Source: Armatimonadota bacterium (lineage in GTDB: Bacteria > Armatimonadota > Fimbriimonadia > Fimbriimonadales > Fimbriimonadaceae). Taken from it: a stretch of DNA of 58,515 bases. Below the pieces are notes generated by a model, which saw only the letters and a list, made by a program, of their open reading frames with translations, made no database searches and was not told the DNA's origin. This document shows positions 42,166-51,350 of the stretch, piece after piece (position 1 is the stretch's first letter; each line of letters starts with the position of its first letter). The position numbers and the translations under genes are program-made. The DNA lies in assembly GCA_018268335.1 (NCBI GenBank), contig JAFDWT010000026.1, positions 1 to 58,515 on the forward strand, given 5' to 3'.

Positions 42166-43059
42166 TCACATCGAAGCCGTCCGGATCTTGAGGAAGGCGA
42201 CCAGCCGGCCCAACTCTTCTTCCCTTTGCGCTAAAAGTCGCTTCGCCTCACCTGTTTCTACGGCGACAAGCGTCACTTGGTCGCCGGGTCGCAGTTGGCC
42301 CAGGCGATCCAGGTCGGCGCGGATCACCGTCCCGATCTTGTCGTACCCGCCGATAGTCGGACCATCTGGGCCATGGACCAGCAGCTCACCGCCTGGCGTC
42401 GCCTGGATTGCACCGCACACAGACGGTTCGCTCTGCGACAGTCCAGGGCTCGTGACTCCGGCACCAAGAAGGCGGATGCCCACACGGTCGGATTGGGGAG
42501 ACACAGTGACGGCCCGGCCCGGCGCCCAGTCCAATTCTTCGTCGAACGGCACAAACCGCAATGGACCGGAGCGAAGCGACGCGGCTGGATCACCTAATGA
42601 AGCGTCGTCCAACCGCCCGACCGGGCCGCCAACTCCCGAGTACTCCTCGCCGACCCCGACGGCTGCACCACTGACCGAGCCAAGCACCGGTTCCACTTGC
42701 CAGCCACCGCGGACCGCCAAATAGCATCGGGCACCGACTCGGCCCGGTGTGAGGGTCAACATCGCCCGCTTGGCAACGGCTGTCCGTCCGGGCAGCCCCG
42801 TCGGCGCCCCGCCGATTCGGGCGTCAAACAGCGCTCCGGCCATGGCGACAAAGCCGTCCTCCAGAAACTCCAAGACAAGCGGCCCGCCAACCTCCATCAC
42901 TGCCAAGTCAAACGACTGTCCAAGTAGCGCGTTGGCTACCGCCATGCTGCCCCGGTCGAACGCGCCCCCAGGCGGCACCCCTTGGGCCCGGTACCCCGGG
43001 CGTCCCGCGTCTTGAAACGTCGTCACACCCATCGAGCGGACGACGCGGACTTTCACCAA
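42166..43059 (-). CDS. pxpC: 5-oxoprolinase subunit C (biotin-dependent carboxyltransferase-like)
   Basis: 297 aa. AHS2/KipA-type domain: VVRSMGVTTFQDAGRPGYRA, VPPGGAFDRGSMAVANALLG, LEVGGP-like MEVGGPLVLEF, GARCYLAVRGGWQVEPVLGS, SEPSVCGAIQATPGGELLVH and GPTIGGYDKIGTV. With PxpA and PxpB it forms the ATP-dependent enzyme that opens 5-oxoproline to glutamate. It overlaps pxpA by 7 bases. Confidence 0.93.
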   Translation of the reverse strand: MVKVRVVRSMGVTTFQDAGRPGYRAQGVPPGGAFDRGSMAVANALLGQSFDLAVMEVGGPLVLEFLEDGFVAMAGALFDARIGGAPTGLPGRTAVAKRAMLTLTPGRVGARCYLAVRGGWQVEPVLGSVSGAAVGVGEEYSGVGGPVGRLDDASLGDPAASLRSGPLRFVPFDEELDWAPGRAVTVSPQSDRVGIRLLGAGVTSPGLSQSEPSVCGAIQATPGGELLVHGPDGPTIGGYDKIGTVIRADLDRLGQLRPGDQVTLVAVETGEAKRLLAQREEELGRLVAFLKIRTASM

Positions 43060-43730
43060 CCGACCTCGTGGCCAGCCCGCAACAGCGCCCGACGGACAGT
43101 CGCCGCGACGAGCAGGGCGTCAGGGTTGTCGCCGTGGACACAGATGGAGTCGACCTCCGACGACAGCGCCAGCGACTGCTTGGCGATCGTCGCGTGGTCG
43201 GTCAGCACTGCGTCCGGCTCGTTGCGCGACACCAGGAAGCCGTCTTTGCCGTACCTACGGTCGGCAAATCCCTCGCGGATAAACGGCACCCCGACCTTGG
43301 CGGCGATGGCCGCATGGCCACCCTGTGGCAGCCCCATCAGCGGCAACCGGCTGCGGTCGAGCATGGCTTCCAGCGCTTGGGCCACAACCGGCAGCTTGGC
43401 CGACTCGTGATAGAAAGCGCCGTGTGGTTTGATGTAGGAGGCGACGAAGACGAACCGCTCGACCTGTCGCCACATCACCTCGACCAACGACTCGCCTTGC
43501 AAGTCCACCTTCATCACAGGGTCGCGGCCCATCGCGAACCGGTCGGGGTAGCCCGGGTGCAGGCCGATCCGGACGCCTAGTTCGCGACACCGGTTGAAGG
43601 TGGCCGTTGTCAATTGTGGCGAGCCGGCGTGCGCACCGCAACAGACATTGGCGCTTGATGCCAACTGCAAAAGCTCTTCATCCCACGGAAACCCTTCCGC
43701 AATGTCAACGTTGATGTCCACCCGGCTCAA
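43053..43730 (-). CDS. pxpA: 5-oxoprolinase subunit A (LamB/YcsF family)
   Basis: 225 aa, slightly shorter than the usual ~250. Motifs: VDINVDIAEGFPWDEELLQL, SANVCCGAHAGSPQLTTATF, RIGLHPGYPDRFAMGR, VASYIKPHGAFYHESAK and FADRRYGKDGFLVSR, with CVHGDNPDALLVAATVRRAL at the end. This subunit carries the hydrolytic site of 5-oxoprolinase. It lies between pxpB (4-base overlap) and pxpC. Confidence 0.94.
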   Translation of the reverse strand: MSRVDINVDIAEGFPWDEELLQLASSANVCCGAHAGSPQLTTATFNRCRELGVRIGLHPGYPDRFAMGRDPVMKVDLQGESLVEVMWRQVERFVFVASYIKPHGAFYHESAKLPVVAQALEAMLDRSRLPLMGLPQGGHAAIAAKVGVPFIREGFADRRYGKDGFLVSRNEPDAVLTDHATIAKQSLALSSEVDSICVHGDNPDALLVAATVRRALLRAGHEVGW

Positions 43731-44371
43731 AGCCGCTCTCCCCTGAGGTAACCGAACTCTTCCTCGTCTATCGAGACAAAGATGACTTCGTCGCCTGCTG
43801 CAATAGGAAAATACCCGTCCTTGAGGTCGACAAGCTCGAGTGGCGTGCGTCCGACTAGGTTCCAGCCACCCGGCCTGGCCAGCGGATAGACACCGGTTTG
43901 CTCGCCGGTGACAGCCACCGTCCCTGGTTCGATGCGCGTCCTGGGCGATCCGCGCCGCGGCAAACCGCTAATGAGGGGGTCCAGTGGTCCGAGGTAGGCG
44001 AACCCTGGGCAAAAACCGACGGCGAAACACCCATAAGGCCTACCCGTGTGGCTGGCGATAAACTCTTGATGCGTCAAGGAAAGCTGGCCGCAGACGTCGT
44101 CCAAGTCTTCCCCCATGGAGTAACAGACTGGGATCGTATGCCTCTTCTTCTCCGTATCTGCCGGCGGACTGGCCTTCTTAAATCTCGCGAAGAACTTGGC
44201 GGCGTCAAATGCCTCGGGGTCGACATATATGCCTAGGCTGTCGTAGGCGGGGACGACCTCGGTGACGCCACAGAACTTCCACGACCGCACCAAGCGTGCC
44301 CAGTCTGCCGCCGTGCCGTGGTCCAACCCACGCAAGAGAAATGCAGCCTCTCCCAAAGGCTGTAAGGTCAT
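43727..44371 (-). CDS. pxpB: 5-oxoprolinase subunit B (AHS1/KipI family)
   Basis: 214 aa from the ATG at 44371, giving the typical beginning [16 protein letters not shown]; an in-frame ATG at 44383 is the alternative, and neither has a good Shine-Dalgarno. Domain markers: [94 protein letters not shown] and [20 protein letters not shown]. First gene of the pxpBAC-DCC operon, divergent from dut with only 21 bases between starts. Confidence 0.93.
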   Translation of the reverse strand: MTLQPLGEAAFLLRGLDHGTAADWARLVRSWKFCGVTEVVPAYDSLGIYVDPEAFDAAKFFARFKKASPPADTEKKRHTIPVCYSMGEDLDDVCGQLSLTHQEFIASHTGRPYGCFAVGFCPGFAYLGPLDPLISGLPRRGSPRTRIEPGTVAVTGEQTGVYPLARPGGWNLVGRTPLELVDLKDGYFPIAAGDEVIFVSIDEEEFGYLRGERL

Positions 44372-44392
44372 GCCACCGATCATAATCGGTCC

Positions 44393-44851
44393 ATGCCTGT
44401 CCCTGCCGCCGACCAGACCACGACCACACTCCGATTTGTCGTCGGCGAAGGGGCGACCTTGCCCAGCTACGCGACCGCCGGAGCGGCGGGAATGGACCTG
44501 CGAAGCACTGCGGACGTGACTTTGGCACCGATGGAACGCCAGCTGGTCCCGACCGGTCTGCGAGTCGCCATTCCTGAAGGATTTGAGGGCCAAGTCCGAC
44601 CTCGCAGTGGCCTCGCGTTGCGGTTGGGGATCAGCATGGTCAATACGCCAGGGACGATCGACAGCGACTATCGCGGCGAAGTCGGCGTCATCCTCATCAA
44701 TTTGGGCCGAGAAACTGTCAAACTAGAAGCAGGTGAGCGGATCGCGCAGCTCGTCGTCTGTCCAGTCGTCAGGGCGGAGACGGTCGCTGTCGAGGTCTTG
44801 GACGACACCGAGCGAGGGGGAGGCGGATTTGGCAGTACCGGAACACGATGA
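44393..44851 (+). CDS. dut: dUTP diphosphatase (trimeric dUTPase)
   Basis: 152 aa with all five trimeric dUTPase motifs: [11 protein letters not shown] (1), [11 protein letters not shown] (2), [20 protein letters not shown] (3), [12 protein letters not shown] (4) and the P-loop-like [10 protein letters not shown] (5). It hydrolyses dUTP to dUMP and pyrophosphate, preventing uracil incorporation and feeding thymidylate synthesis. Its 3' end overlaps the next gene by 23 bases. Confidence 0.97.
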   Translation: MPVPAADQTTTTLRFVVGEGATLPSYATAGAAGMDLRSTADVTLAPMERQLVPTGLRVAIPEGFEGQVRPRSGLALRLGISMVNTPGTIDSDYRGEVGVILINLGRETVKLEAGERIAQLVVCPVVRAETVAVEVLDDTERGGGGFGSTGTR

Positions 44852-45812
44852 CCGCCAAACATGCCCCAAGTGCCTGGCACTCGTGGCGGCAGCCTCGACC
44901 TTTTGCCCCGAATGCGGCGCGGGACTGAAAGAAGGCTCAGAAGGCAGCGACGAAGCCGTCTACCAGGAACTGACCCAGGCCAATCTGGCGCGGACCCGTG
45001 GCAAGCCCGAAGAAGGCGTTGAAATCTGCCTAGGCGTGCTCCGACGGTATCCGAACAATGCCTCGGCCCATATCCTCCTCGGCGACATCTACGCCGACGC
45101 CAACGACCTGCCCAAAGCTGCCGAGTGGTACGAGATGGCGGTCGACTTGGCACCCGACTCCGCGCCCGCGAAAGAAAAACTGCAGCGTGTCCGCGACCGG
45201 CTGGTGCAGCGCGAGGCGGCGCTAACTGCCAAACAGCTAGGCATCCCCCAAAGGTCGTCCCAGGCCGTCCTCTACGTCGTTGGAGTAGCAGCCCTGATCA
45301 TCTTGGTCGGCGCGGCGTCGTTCTTACTCGGCAGCCAAATTAAGGGAGAGCAAGATGACTCGCCTCTGCGAGTCAACAACCCCGTCGTCCTGCCCGGATC
45401 ACCCGAGCGGGCGCGAGTCGACACGATGTTGCCCGGGGAACGAGCTCTTCTGCGTGCGATGAAGCAAAAATCGACCCACAAGGAGAGGTTGGTGAGCGTC
45501 CTCGAAGACCCTCGCGAACCTAGCCTGACGGTGACTGTCCGTGGCGAAAAGGACGTGCCGGTCGAAGTCGCGGCCGCTAACGCCGTGATCGACGCTTTTG
45601 AAGCAGCTCCGGCCTATCGGCGGGTGACGGTGCGGGTAGTCGTCTCCGACCAGACTGTCCTGGTCGGAGACGTCACTGCAGACGCCTATGCTGCGGCAAA
45701 GCAATACATCCAGGGCACGGATCTGTCCGCGTTCGCAGCGCAGGTTCTGCCCGCGCCGTGGACGCCGGCAGCATCTGTCAGCCCCAAATCAGATCCGGCC
45801 GCAGGACAATAG
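44829..45812 (+). CDS. Zinc-ribbon / TPR single-pass membrane protein
   Basis: 327 aa from the TTG at 44829, chosen because GGGGGAGG lies 5 bases upstream; no ATG or GTG fits as well. Order of parts: zinc ribbon ([19 protein letters not shown], residues ~16-34), a TPR pair ([53 protein letters not shown]), a TM helix ([20 protein letters not shown], ~152-172) and a ~155-residue outer domain. Its role is unknown. It is translationally linked to dut by overlap and converges on purA with a 35-base overlap. Confidence 0.75.
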   Translation: MAVPEHDDRQTCPKCLALVAAASTFCPECGAGLKEGSEGSDEAVYQELTQANLARTRGKPEEGVEICLGVLRRYPNNASAHILLGDIYADANDLPKAAEWYEMAVDLAPDSAPAKEKLQRVRDRLVQREAALTAKQLGIPQRSSQAVLYVVGVAALIILVGAASFLLGSQIKGEQDDSPLRVNNPVVLPGSPERARVDTMLPGERALLRAMKQKSTHKERLVSVLEDPREPSLTVTVRGEKDVPVEVAAANAVIDAFEAAPAYRRVTVRVVVSDQTVLVGDVTADAYAAAKQYIQGTDLSAFAAQVLPAPWTPAASVSPKSDPAAGQ

Positions 45813-47067
45813 TCTGTTTGCGGTCTGGCCCGATGCTCAGGATCGCCGCTGGAGTCGATGTGGCATGCTCGACAAACCGGACATAGTCCTGGACGTTCTT
45901 GGGCAGGTCGTCCCACGACTGGGCACCCGTGATGTCCTCGTCCCAGCCAGCTAGGGTCTCGAACACTGGCTTGGCCGACTCCCACTCCTCAGGGGTCGAA
46001 GGCACGTGGCCGATGACCTGGCCGTCCACCTCATAGCCAGTGGCGACTTGGATCGGACCGACATTGGCCATGACGTCGAGCCGGGTCAATACCAATCCAC
46101 TCATCGAGTTGATGCGGGACGAGTGCTTCAGGGCCACTAGGTCGAGCCATCCGCACCGCCGCGGCCTTCCTGTCACCGTGCCGAATTCGTTGCCTTGCTG
46201 GCGAATCTGCTCGCCGGTTTCATCGTGGAGCTCTGTCGGGAACGGGCCGCTGCCGACGCGCGTGGAGTAAGCCTTGCAGACGCCAAGGACATTGTCGATC
46301 GACCTTGGCCCGACACCGGTGCCTAGGCAGGCGCCTCCGGCGGTCGGGTGGGAGCTAGTGACATACGGATACGTGCCGTGGTCGAGGTCGAGGAACGTGC
46401 CCTGCGCCCCTTCGAAGAGGACTCGCGCGCCGTTGGCGACCGCCTCTTGGACGACGTGGTCGGTCTCTTGCACCATCGGTCGGATCTGGTCGGCGTAGGC
46501 CGAGTATTCGGCGTGCAGCGACTCAAAGTCCATCGGCTCGCCACCCAGCAGGGTCATCAGCTTGTTCTTGAAGGCGACGACAGTAGCCAGCTTGTCCCGG
46601 AACTTGTCGGGGTTGACAAAGTCACCCATGCGTATGCCGGTGCGCTGGACTTTGTCCGTGTAGCAGGGGCCAATGCCCCGGCTCGTCGTGCCGATCTTGT
46701 CGTCGCCTCGCGCCTTTTCTTCCAGGGCGTCGAGAGCGCGGTGATAAGGGAAGACGACGTGCGCCGCCGGGCTGATCCGCAAGTCGCCGAGTTCTGGTTG
46801 CAGAGCCCGTGTACGCTCTAGCTCTTCCAAGAGACCCTTCGGGCAGACGGCCATACCGCCGCCAAGGATCGAAATGGTGCCTTCGTGCAGAATGCCTGCT
46901 GGCAAGAGCTGGAATTTGAAGGTCTTGCCGCCGGTGATGACGGTGTGCCCCGCGTTGTTGCCGCCGCTGTAGCGGACGACCACTTCTGCCTCGCTGCCGA
47001 GGACGTCGACGATCTTCCCTTTCGCTTCGTCGCCCCATTGCGACCCGACGATGACTAATGTCGCCAT
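45778..47067 (-). CDS. purA: Adenylosuccinate synthetase
   Basis: 429 aa. N-terminal GTP-binding loop IVGSQWGDEAKGKIVDVLG, then YSGGNNAGHTVITGGKTFKF, GTTSRGIGPCYTDKVQRTGI, FEGAQGTFLDLDHGTYPYVT and TGRPRRCGWLDLVALKHSSR. It makes adenylosuccinate from IMP, aspartate and GTP in AMP synthesis. AAAGGAGAAAG precedes the ATG. A terminator-like hairpin and a separate promoter lie in the leader, suggesting attenuation. Confidence 0.98.
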   Translation of the reverse strand: MATLVIVGSQWGDEAKGKIVDVLGSEAEVVVRYSGGNNAGHTVITGGKTFKFQLLPAGILHEGTISILGGGMAVCPKGLLEELERTRALQPELGDLRISPAAHVVFPYHRALDALEEKARGDDKIGTTSRGIGPCYTDKVQRTGIRMGDFVNPDKFRDKLATVVAFKNKLMTLLGGEPMDFESLHAEYSAYADQIRPMVQETDHVVQEAVANGARVLFEGAQGTFLDLDHGTYPYVTSSHPTAGGACLGTGVGPRSIDNVLGVCKAYSTRVGSGPFPTELHDETGEQIRQQGNEFGTVTGRPRRCGWLDLVALKHSSRINSMSGLVLTRLDVMANVGPIQVATGYEVDGQVIGHVPSTPEEWESAKPVFETLAGWDEDITGAQSWDDLPKNVQDYVRFVEHATSTPAAILSIGPDRKQTIVLRPDLIWG

Positions 47068-47097
47068 TGCTTGCTTTCTCCTTTGGTCGCCCCCGGC

Positions 47098-47138
47098 AAA
47101 TAAAAAAGCCGGCGGTTCCCGCGCGAGGATCCGCCGGC
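47098..47138 (-). terminator. Intrinsic terminator-like hairpin in the purA leader
   Basis: Read on the minus strand: GCCGGCGG, 15-base loop, CCGCCGGC, then TTTTTTATTT. The stem is 8 bp with no mismatch and the T tract is convincing. It ends 31 bases before the purA start codon and lies downstream of a good promoter. It therefore either ends an upstream transcript or acts as an attenuator within the purA leader. An upstream pairing, GTCGAG / CTCGAC, could compete with it. Confidence 0.65.
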
Positions 47139-47171
47139 CGTCGAGGCCGTTAGCCTTATCTCGACCCGCAG

Positions 47172-47200
47172 ATGATACACCAGGTCGCCTGGAGCACCAA
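47172..47200 (-). promoter_or_regulatory. purA: Probable purA promoter
   Basis: On the minus strand TTGGTG (47200-47195), a 17-base spacer and TATCAT (47177-47172) make a reasonable sigma70-like promoter. The predicted start near 47165 gives a leader of about 98 bases that includes the terminator-like hairpin. Confidence 0.5.
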
Positions 47201-47222
47201 ACAGGGTCCCGCCTCCGACAAA

Positions 47223-47244
47223 CACCTCTCCCCGGGGAGAGGTG
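47223..47244 (-). terminator. Terminator after the GH20 gene
   Basis: CACCTCTCCCC directly followed by GGGGAGAGGTG is a 22-base perfect palindrome. It begins 9 bases after the stop of the hexosaminidase gene on the minus strand and is followed there by TTTGTC. The sequence type CCTCTCCCCGGGGAGAGG is common as an intergenic hairpin in GC-rich bacteria. Confidence 0.65.
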
Positions 47245-47252
47245 CCTTTGTC

Positions 47253-48782
47253 TCAGTTCAACTTTCGATAGTGCACGCCAACCTGGTCAAACCTCTTCAA
47301 GTGCTCCGCCAACCGGCCTGAAAACTCGTTGAAGTTCTTCCGTGCCATCGGCGTCCAAGCCACCTCGGCCAAGGCGCAGGCCCGGGGGAACGCCATGTAC
47401 TCCAGGTGCTCCGGCGTCGCGATGTACTCACTCCAGAGCTGTCCTTGCGTGCCCAAGACGTGCTTAGCCTGCGCCGCCGTGAAAGTCGACGGCACCGGGT
47501 CGAAGTTGTAGACCTTCTCGAGCGGTACGTAGCCGCCGATCGCGTACGGCTCCTTTTCCGTCGGCTTGGCCTGGTAGTAGTCGAAGTACGTGGTGTCCGT
47601 CGGGGCCATGACGACGTCGTGGCCGGCCTTGGCTGCTGTGATCCCGCCTTCCATGCCGCGCCAGCTCATGACCGTCGCACCGGGGGCAAGTCCGCCCTCG
47701 AGGATCTCATCCCAGCCCAGCAAGCGCCGGCCCTTGCCCGCCAGGTAGGTGTCCATCTGCTTGATGAACCAGCTCTGCATGCCGTGTTCGTCCTTCGTGC
47801 CGCGTTGCTTGATCAGCTCCTGCACCCGCGGGCTGGCCTTCCATTGGTCCTTGGGGCACTCGTCACCACCGACGTGGATGAACTTGCTGGGGAAGACCTG
47901 CATGACCTCGTCGAGCACGTTCTGGAGGAACTTGACGGTCTTCTCCTCCACATTGAAGACGTTGGGGTTGACTCCCCACATCTGCCACACCTCGAGCCTC
48001 TCCTTGAGGTTGCCGAGTTCGGGGTAGGCGGCGATGGCGGCCTGCGCGTGGCCGGGCATTTCGATCTCGGGGACGATGTTCACGTACCGGGCTGCCGCGT
48101 ACTTGACGATCTCTTTGAGTTCCTTTTGGGTGTAGAAGCCGCCATGTCGCTTACCGTCGTATTTTCCCGAATTGGTTCCGATGACGGTCTCCTTCCGCCA
48201 CGCCCCGACCTCGGTGAGTTTGGGGTAGCGCTTGATCTCAATCCGCCAGCCTTGGTCCTCTGTCAGGTGCAGGTGCAGACTGTTCATCTTGTGCAAAGCA
48301 AGCAAGTCGACGAACTTGATGATCTCCTCTTTGGGCATGAAGTGTCGGGCAACGTCGAGCATCAGCCCGCGCCAGCGGAAGCGCGGCACGTCGACAATGT
48401 CGACCGACGGCATCTGCCATTTGACTCCGCTGGCCTTGGCTTTGCCAAATGCCTCGGCTGGTAGCAGTTGCCGTAATGTCTGGCCGCCATAAAAAAGGCC
48501 AGCCGCCGTCTGGGCGGTGACTTGCACGCCCTCGGGGCGTACCCTGAGCCTATAGCCCTCGTCACCCAACTCCTTGTCGGCCTTGATCGTAAATGTCACT
48601 GCCTTGGTCGCCTTGTTGGCCGTCACTCGCAGGGTGAGACCGGTCGGCACGCGCAAGTCCTGCGCAATCAATCGGGCGACTGGCGTGGCCGCGCCAGAGG
48701 CGTGGAATGCAGTCTTCGAATCAAGGGTGAAGTGCCCTTCAGCGGGCGTCATGCTGGTCGGCAACGGGACGATGGCGAGCAT
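47253..48782 (-). CDS. Beta-N-acetylhexosaminidase (GH20)
   Basis: 509 aa from the ATG giving MLAIVPLPTSMTP; the open frame upstream is antisense to the transporter operon. An N-terminal GH20b domain (AGLFYGGQTLRQLLP) is followed by the catalytic barrel: RFRWRGLMLDVARHFMPKEE, LHLHLTEDQGWRIEIKRYPK, EIEMPGHAQAAIAAYP, KFIHVGGDECPKDQW (catalytic Asp-Glu pair), VMSWRGMEGG and LGTQGQLWSEYI. It releases terminal GlcNAc/GalNAc from chitin-like or glycan oligomers. No signal peptide is visible, suggesting cytoplasmic action on imported sugars. It is divergent from the ABC transporter operon. Confidence 0.94.
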   Translation of the reverse strand: MLAIVPLPTSMTPAEGHFTLDSKTAFHASGAATPVARLIAQDLRVPTGLTLRVTANKATKAVTFTIKADKELGDEGYRLRVRPEGVQVTAQTAAGLFYGGQTLRQLLPAEAFGKAKASGVKWQMPSVDIVDVPRFRWRGLMLDVARHFMPKEEIIKFVDLLALHKMNSLHLHLTEDQGWRIEIKRYPKLTEVGAWRKETVIGTNSGKYDGKRHGGFYTQKELKEIVKYAAARYVNIVPEIEMPGHAQAAIAAYPELGNLKERLEVWQMWGVNPNVFNVEEKTVKFLQNVLDEVMQVFPSKFIHVGGDECPKDQWKASPRVQELIKQRGTKDEHGMQSWFIKQMDTYLAGKGRRLLGWDEILEGGLAPGATVMSWRGMEGGITAAKAGHDVVMAPTDTTYFDYYQAKPTEKEPYAIGGYVPLEKVYNFDPVPSTFTAAQAKHVLGTQGQLWSEYIATPEHLEYMAFPRACALAEVAWTPMARKNFNEFSGRLAEHLKRFDQVGVHYRKLN

Positions 48783-48795
48783 GTCGGCATCGTAC

Positions 48796-48807
48796 CAGTC
48801 CGGACTG
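48796..48807. promoter_or_regulatory. Candidate operator in the divergent GH20/ABC transporter promoter
   Basis: CAGTCCGGACTG is a perfect 12-base palindrome in the 52-base gap between the divergent start codons. Its position would allow one regulator to control both the hexosaminidase and the importer operon. LacI-type proteins often bind CG-centred palindromes of this kind; the assignment is inference. Confidence 0.4.
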
Positions 48808-48834
48808 ACCCTGTTATCGGGTACGTTCCTCAGC

Positions 48835-49860
48835 ATGAAGCGCATTCTCGGCTTCGCCCTCGGCGCTGCCCTCTTTGTCAGCGCCTGCACCCCGCCCCCC
48901 AGTGAGACCAAGACCGACACGCCGGCACCGCCGGCCAACGTCGCCGCCAAGGACGTGACGATCGGATTCATCGTCAAATCGATGTCCGACACTTGGTTCC
49001 CCGTTGAGATCTCCTTCGCCAAGAAAGCTGCTGACAAGCTCGGGTGCAAGCTCCTGAGCCAGGAAGCCAAGACCGGCGAAGCCGTGCTCTCGACCATCGA
49101 CTCGATGGCCGCCCAAGGCGCCAAGGGCATCATCATCTGCGCCGCTGAGACCCAACTTGGCCCGGCGATCGCAGCCAAATGCAAAGAGAAGGGACTCAAG
49201 CTCATGACCGTCGACGACCAGCTGGTCGCCGAAGGCAAACCGATGGCCGATATCCCGCACCTCGGCATCAGCGCCGAGAAGATCGGCAACTTGGTCGGTA
49301 CCACGATGGCTGAGGAAGCCAAGAAGCGAGGCTGGAACATGGCCGAGGTCGGCGCGATCGCCGTCCTGAAGGAAGACCTGGAGACCGCCCGCCAACGCGT
49401 CAACGGCGCGAAAGCCGAATTGACCAAGGCTGGCATGCCCGAGGCCAACTTCTTCGTCGCCCCATGGCTCGGCGCGGTGGACATCGGCTCGGCCAACGAC
49501 GCCGCCAACATCGTCCTCACCCAGCACGGCCAGATCAAGAAGTGGGTCTGCCTGAGCAGCAATGACGACGGCATGATGGGCGCGGTCCGCGCCGTCGAGA
49601 GCCACAAGATCCCTGCCACCGACATCATCGGCGTCGGCATCAACGGAGGCCCACCGATCCAGGCCGAGTTCGACGGCGGCAAGCCCAGCGGCGTGTTCGG
49701 TTCGATCATGCTGCATCCCAGCGAGCACGGCGGCAAGACCGTCGAGATGATGTTCGAGTGGCTGACCAAGGGCACCGAGCCCGCCAAGCTGACCCTCACC
49801 TCCGGCACAGCCATCACTCGCGAGAACTACAAAGCAGAGATGGCCAAAGAACAATCGTGA
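48835..49860 (+). CDS. araF: Sugar-binding lipoprotein of an AraFGH-type ABC importer
   Basis: 341 aa. Signal peptide with lipobox (ALFVSAC), then a periplasmic binding protein domain close to E. coli AraF in pattern: IGFIVKSMSDTWFPVEISFA, LSTIDSMAAQGAKGIIIC, MTVDDQLVAEGKPMADIPHL, KKRGWNMAEVGAIAVLKEDL, TARQRVNGAKAELTKAG and DIIGVGINGGPPIQAEF. It delivers the sugar to the AraGH pair encoded next. Arabinose is the best guess from similarity, but the GH20 neighbour leaves room for another sugar. Its stop overlaps the next GTG start. Confidence 0.85.
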   Translation: MKRILGFALGAALFVSACTPPPSETKTDTPAPPANVAAKDVTIGFIVKSMSDTWFPVEISFAKKAADKLGCKLLSQEAKTGEAVLSTIDSMAAQGAKGIIICAAETQLGPAIAAKCKEKGLKLMTVDDQLVAEGKPMADIPHLGISAEKIGNLVGTTMAEEAKKRGWNMAEVGAIAVLKEDLETARQRVNGAKAELTKAGMPEANFFVAPWLGAVDIGSANDAANIVLTQHGQIKKWVCLSSNDDGMMGAVRAVESHKIPATDIIGVGINGGPPIQAEFDGGKPSGVFGSIMLHPSEHGGKTVEMMFEWLTKGTEPAKLTLTSGTAITRENYKAEMAKEQS

Positions 49861-51350
49861 ACCAGGCCAGGCTCGTCGTCGAGGGCGTCGGGAAGTCATT
49901 TCCCGGCGTCCAGGCCTTGTCCGGGGTGTCGTTTTCGGTCTCGGGCGGTTCGGTCCATGCCCTCTGTGGCGAGAACGGCGCGGGGAAAAGCACGCTTCTG
50001 AAGGTTCTCGCTGGCGTCCACCGGCCCGACACTGGGTCGATGGCTTTGGACGGTAAGAAGATCGATCCCCGGTCGCCGCTCGAGGCGCTCGCCTGCGGCG
50101 TGGCCGTCATCTACCAAGAACTGCACCTTGTCCCGGAAGTGACGGTCGCCGAGAACGTCATGCTCGGCCACCTGCCTTATCGGTTCGGCATGGTCGATCA
50201 GGCGGCCCTGAGACAAGAGGCGATGAAGGCGCTGGAGCAAGTCGGGTTGCAGGTCGACCCCTCGACCAAGTTGAAGGAACTCTCCCTGGCCCAGCGGCAG
50301 ATGGTGGAAATCGCCAAGGCCCTCAGCCGCGATGCTCAGGTCATCGCCTTTGATGAACCGACTTCTTCCCTCACCTCCCGCGAAGTCGAGAGCCTCTTTG
50401 CGCTGATCCGCCGCCTCCAGGAGGCGGGCAAGGCGATCCTCTACGTCAGCCACCGGATGGACGAGGTGACAACGCTGTGCGACGCCTGCACCGTCCTGCG
50501 CGACGGGCAGCACGTGACGACCTGGCACGACATGGCGGGCGTGACCGCCGACACGATCGTCAACGCGATGGTCGGCCGGTCGATCCAAGACGTCTACGGA
50601 TACAGTCCTCGAACCATTGGCGAGCCGGTTTTGGTGGCCGAGAAAGTGTCGGGTCATGGCCTCCGGTATCCCGCCTCGCTGGAAGTCAAGTCGGGCGAGA
50701 TAGTGGGCCTCTTCGGCCTTGTCGGCGCGGGCCGGACGGAGCTCTTGAAGGCGATCTACGCTGGATCAGGTGGCTCAGTCCAGGTCGGAAGCATCAAGCT
50801 CGGATCCCGCGATCCGCGGAGTTCGGTCGGCGCCGGAGTCGTCTTTTGCCCCGAGGACCGCAAGAAGGAAGGGATCATCCCCCAGATGTCCGTCGCCGAA
50901 AACGCCAACCTCAGCGTCCGTCGTCGGTTCAGCCATTTTGGTCTGCTCGACCAGGCCAAAGAGAAGCAGAACGCCGAGGAGTACGTCGCCAAGCTGCGCG
51001 TCAAGACCGCCTCTCTGCAAACGCCCATCAAAAACCTGAGCGGCGGCAACCAGCAAAAGGTCGTCCTCGCCCGCTGGCTGGCCGAGGAGGTCAAGGTCAT
51101 CCTCCTGGACGAGCCCACTCGCGGCATCGACGTCGGCGCGAAGAGCGAGATTTATGCGATCATCCGGGGCCTGGCCGAACAAGGGGTCGGAGTCCTTATG
51201 GTGAGCAGTGAACTGCCCGAAGTCATCGGCGTGTGCGACCGTGTGTTGGTCATGTGCGACGGCCGTATCACCGGCGAAGTCGCCCGCGCCGACGCCACCG
51301 AGACCACCTTGCTCCAACTGGCCCTCCCCAAAACGGAGATGAGCGCGTGA
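49857..51350 (+). CDS. araG: Sugar ABC transporter ATPase with two ABC domains (CUT2)
   Basis: 497 aa from the GTG overlapping the previous stop. The N-terminal ABC domain has GENGAGKSTLLKVLAG (Walker A), LSLAQRQMVEIAKALS (signature) and VIAFDEPTSSLTSREV (Walker B). The C-terminal ABC domain has a degenerate Walker A (GLVGAGRTELLKAIY), then LSGGNQQKVVLARWL and VILLDEPTRGIDVGAKSE. This fused double-ATPase layout defines CUT2 importers such as AraG, MglA and RbsA. It powers the permease encoded next. Confidence 0.93.
   Translation: MNQARLVVEGVGKSFPGVQALSGVSFSVSGGSVHALCGENGAGKSTLLKVLAGVHRPDTGSMALDGKKIDPRSPLEALACGVAVIYQELHLVPEVTVAENVMLGHLPYRFGMVDQAALRQEAMKALEQVGLQVDPSTKLKELSLAQRQMVEIAKALSRDAQVIAFDEPTSSLTSREVESLFALIRRLQEAGKAILYVSHRMDEVTTLCDACTVLRDGQHVTTWHDMAGVTADTIVNAMVGRSIQDVYGYSPRTIGEPVLVAEKVSGHGLRYPASLEVKSGEIVGLFGLVGAGRTELLKAIYAGSGGSVQVGSIKLGSRDPRSSVGAGVVFCPEDRKKEGIIPQMSVAENANLSVRRRFSHFGLLDQAKEKQNAEEYVAKLRVKTASLQTPIKNLSGGNQQKVVLARWLAEEVKVILLDEPTRGIDVGAKSEIYAIIRGLAEQGVGVLMVSSELPEVIGVCDRVLVMCDGRITGEVARADATETTLLQLALPKTEMSA

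Noticed and set aside
48783-49817. N-terminal extension of the GH20 frame
   Set aside because: It is antisense to araF, whose coding signals are strong; the GH20 domain begins normally at 48782.
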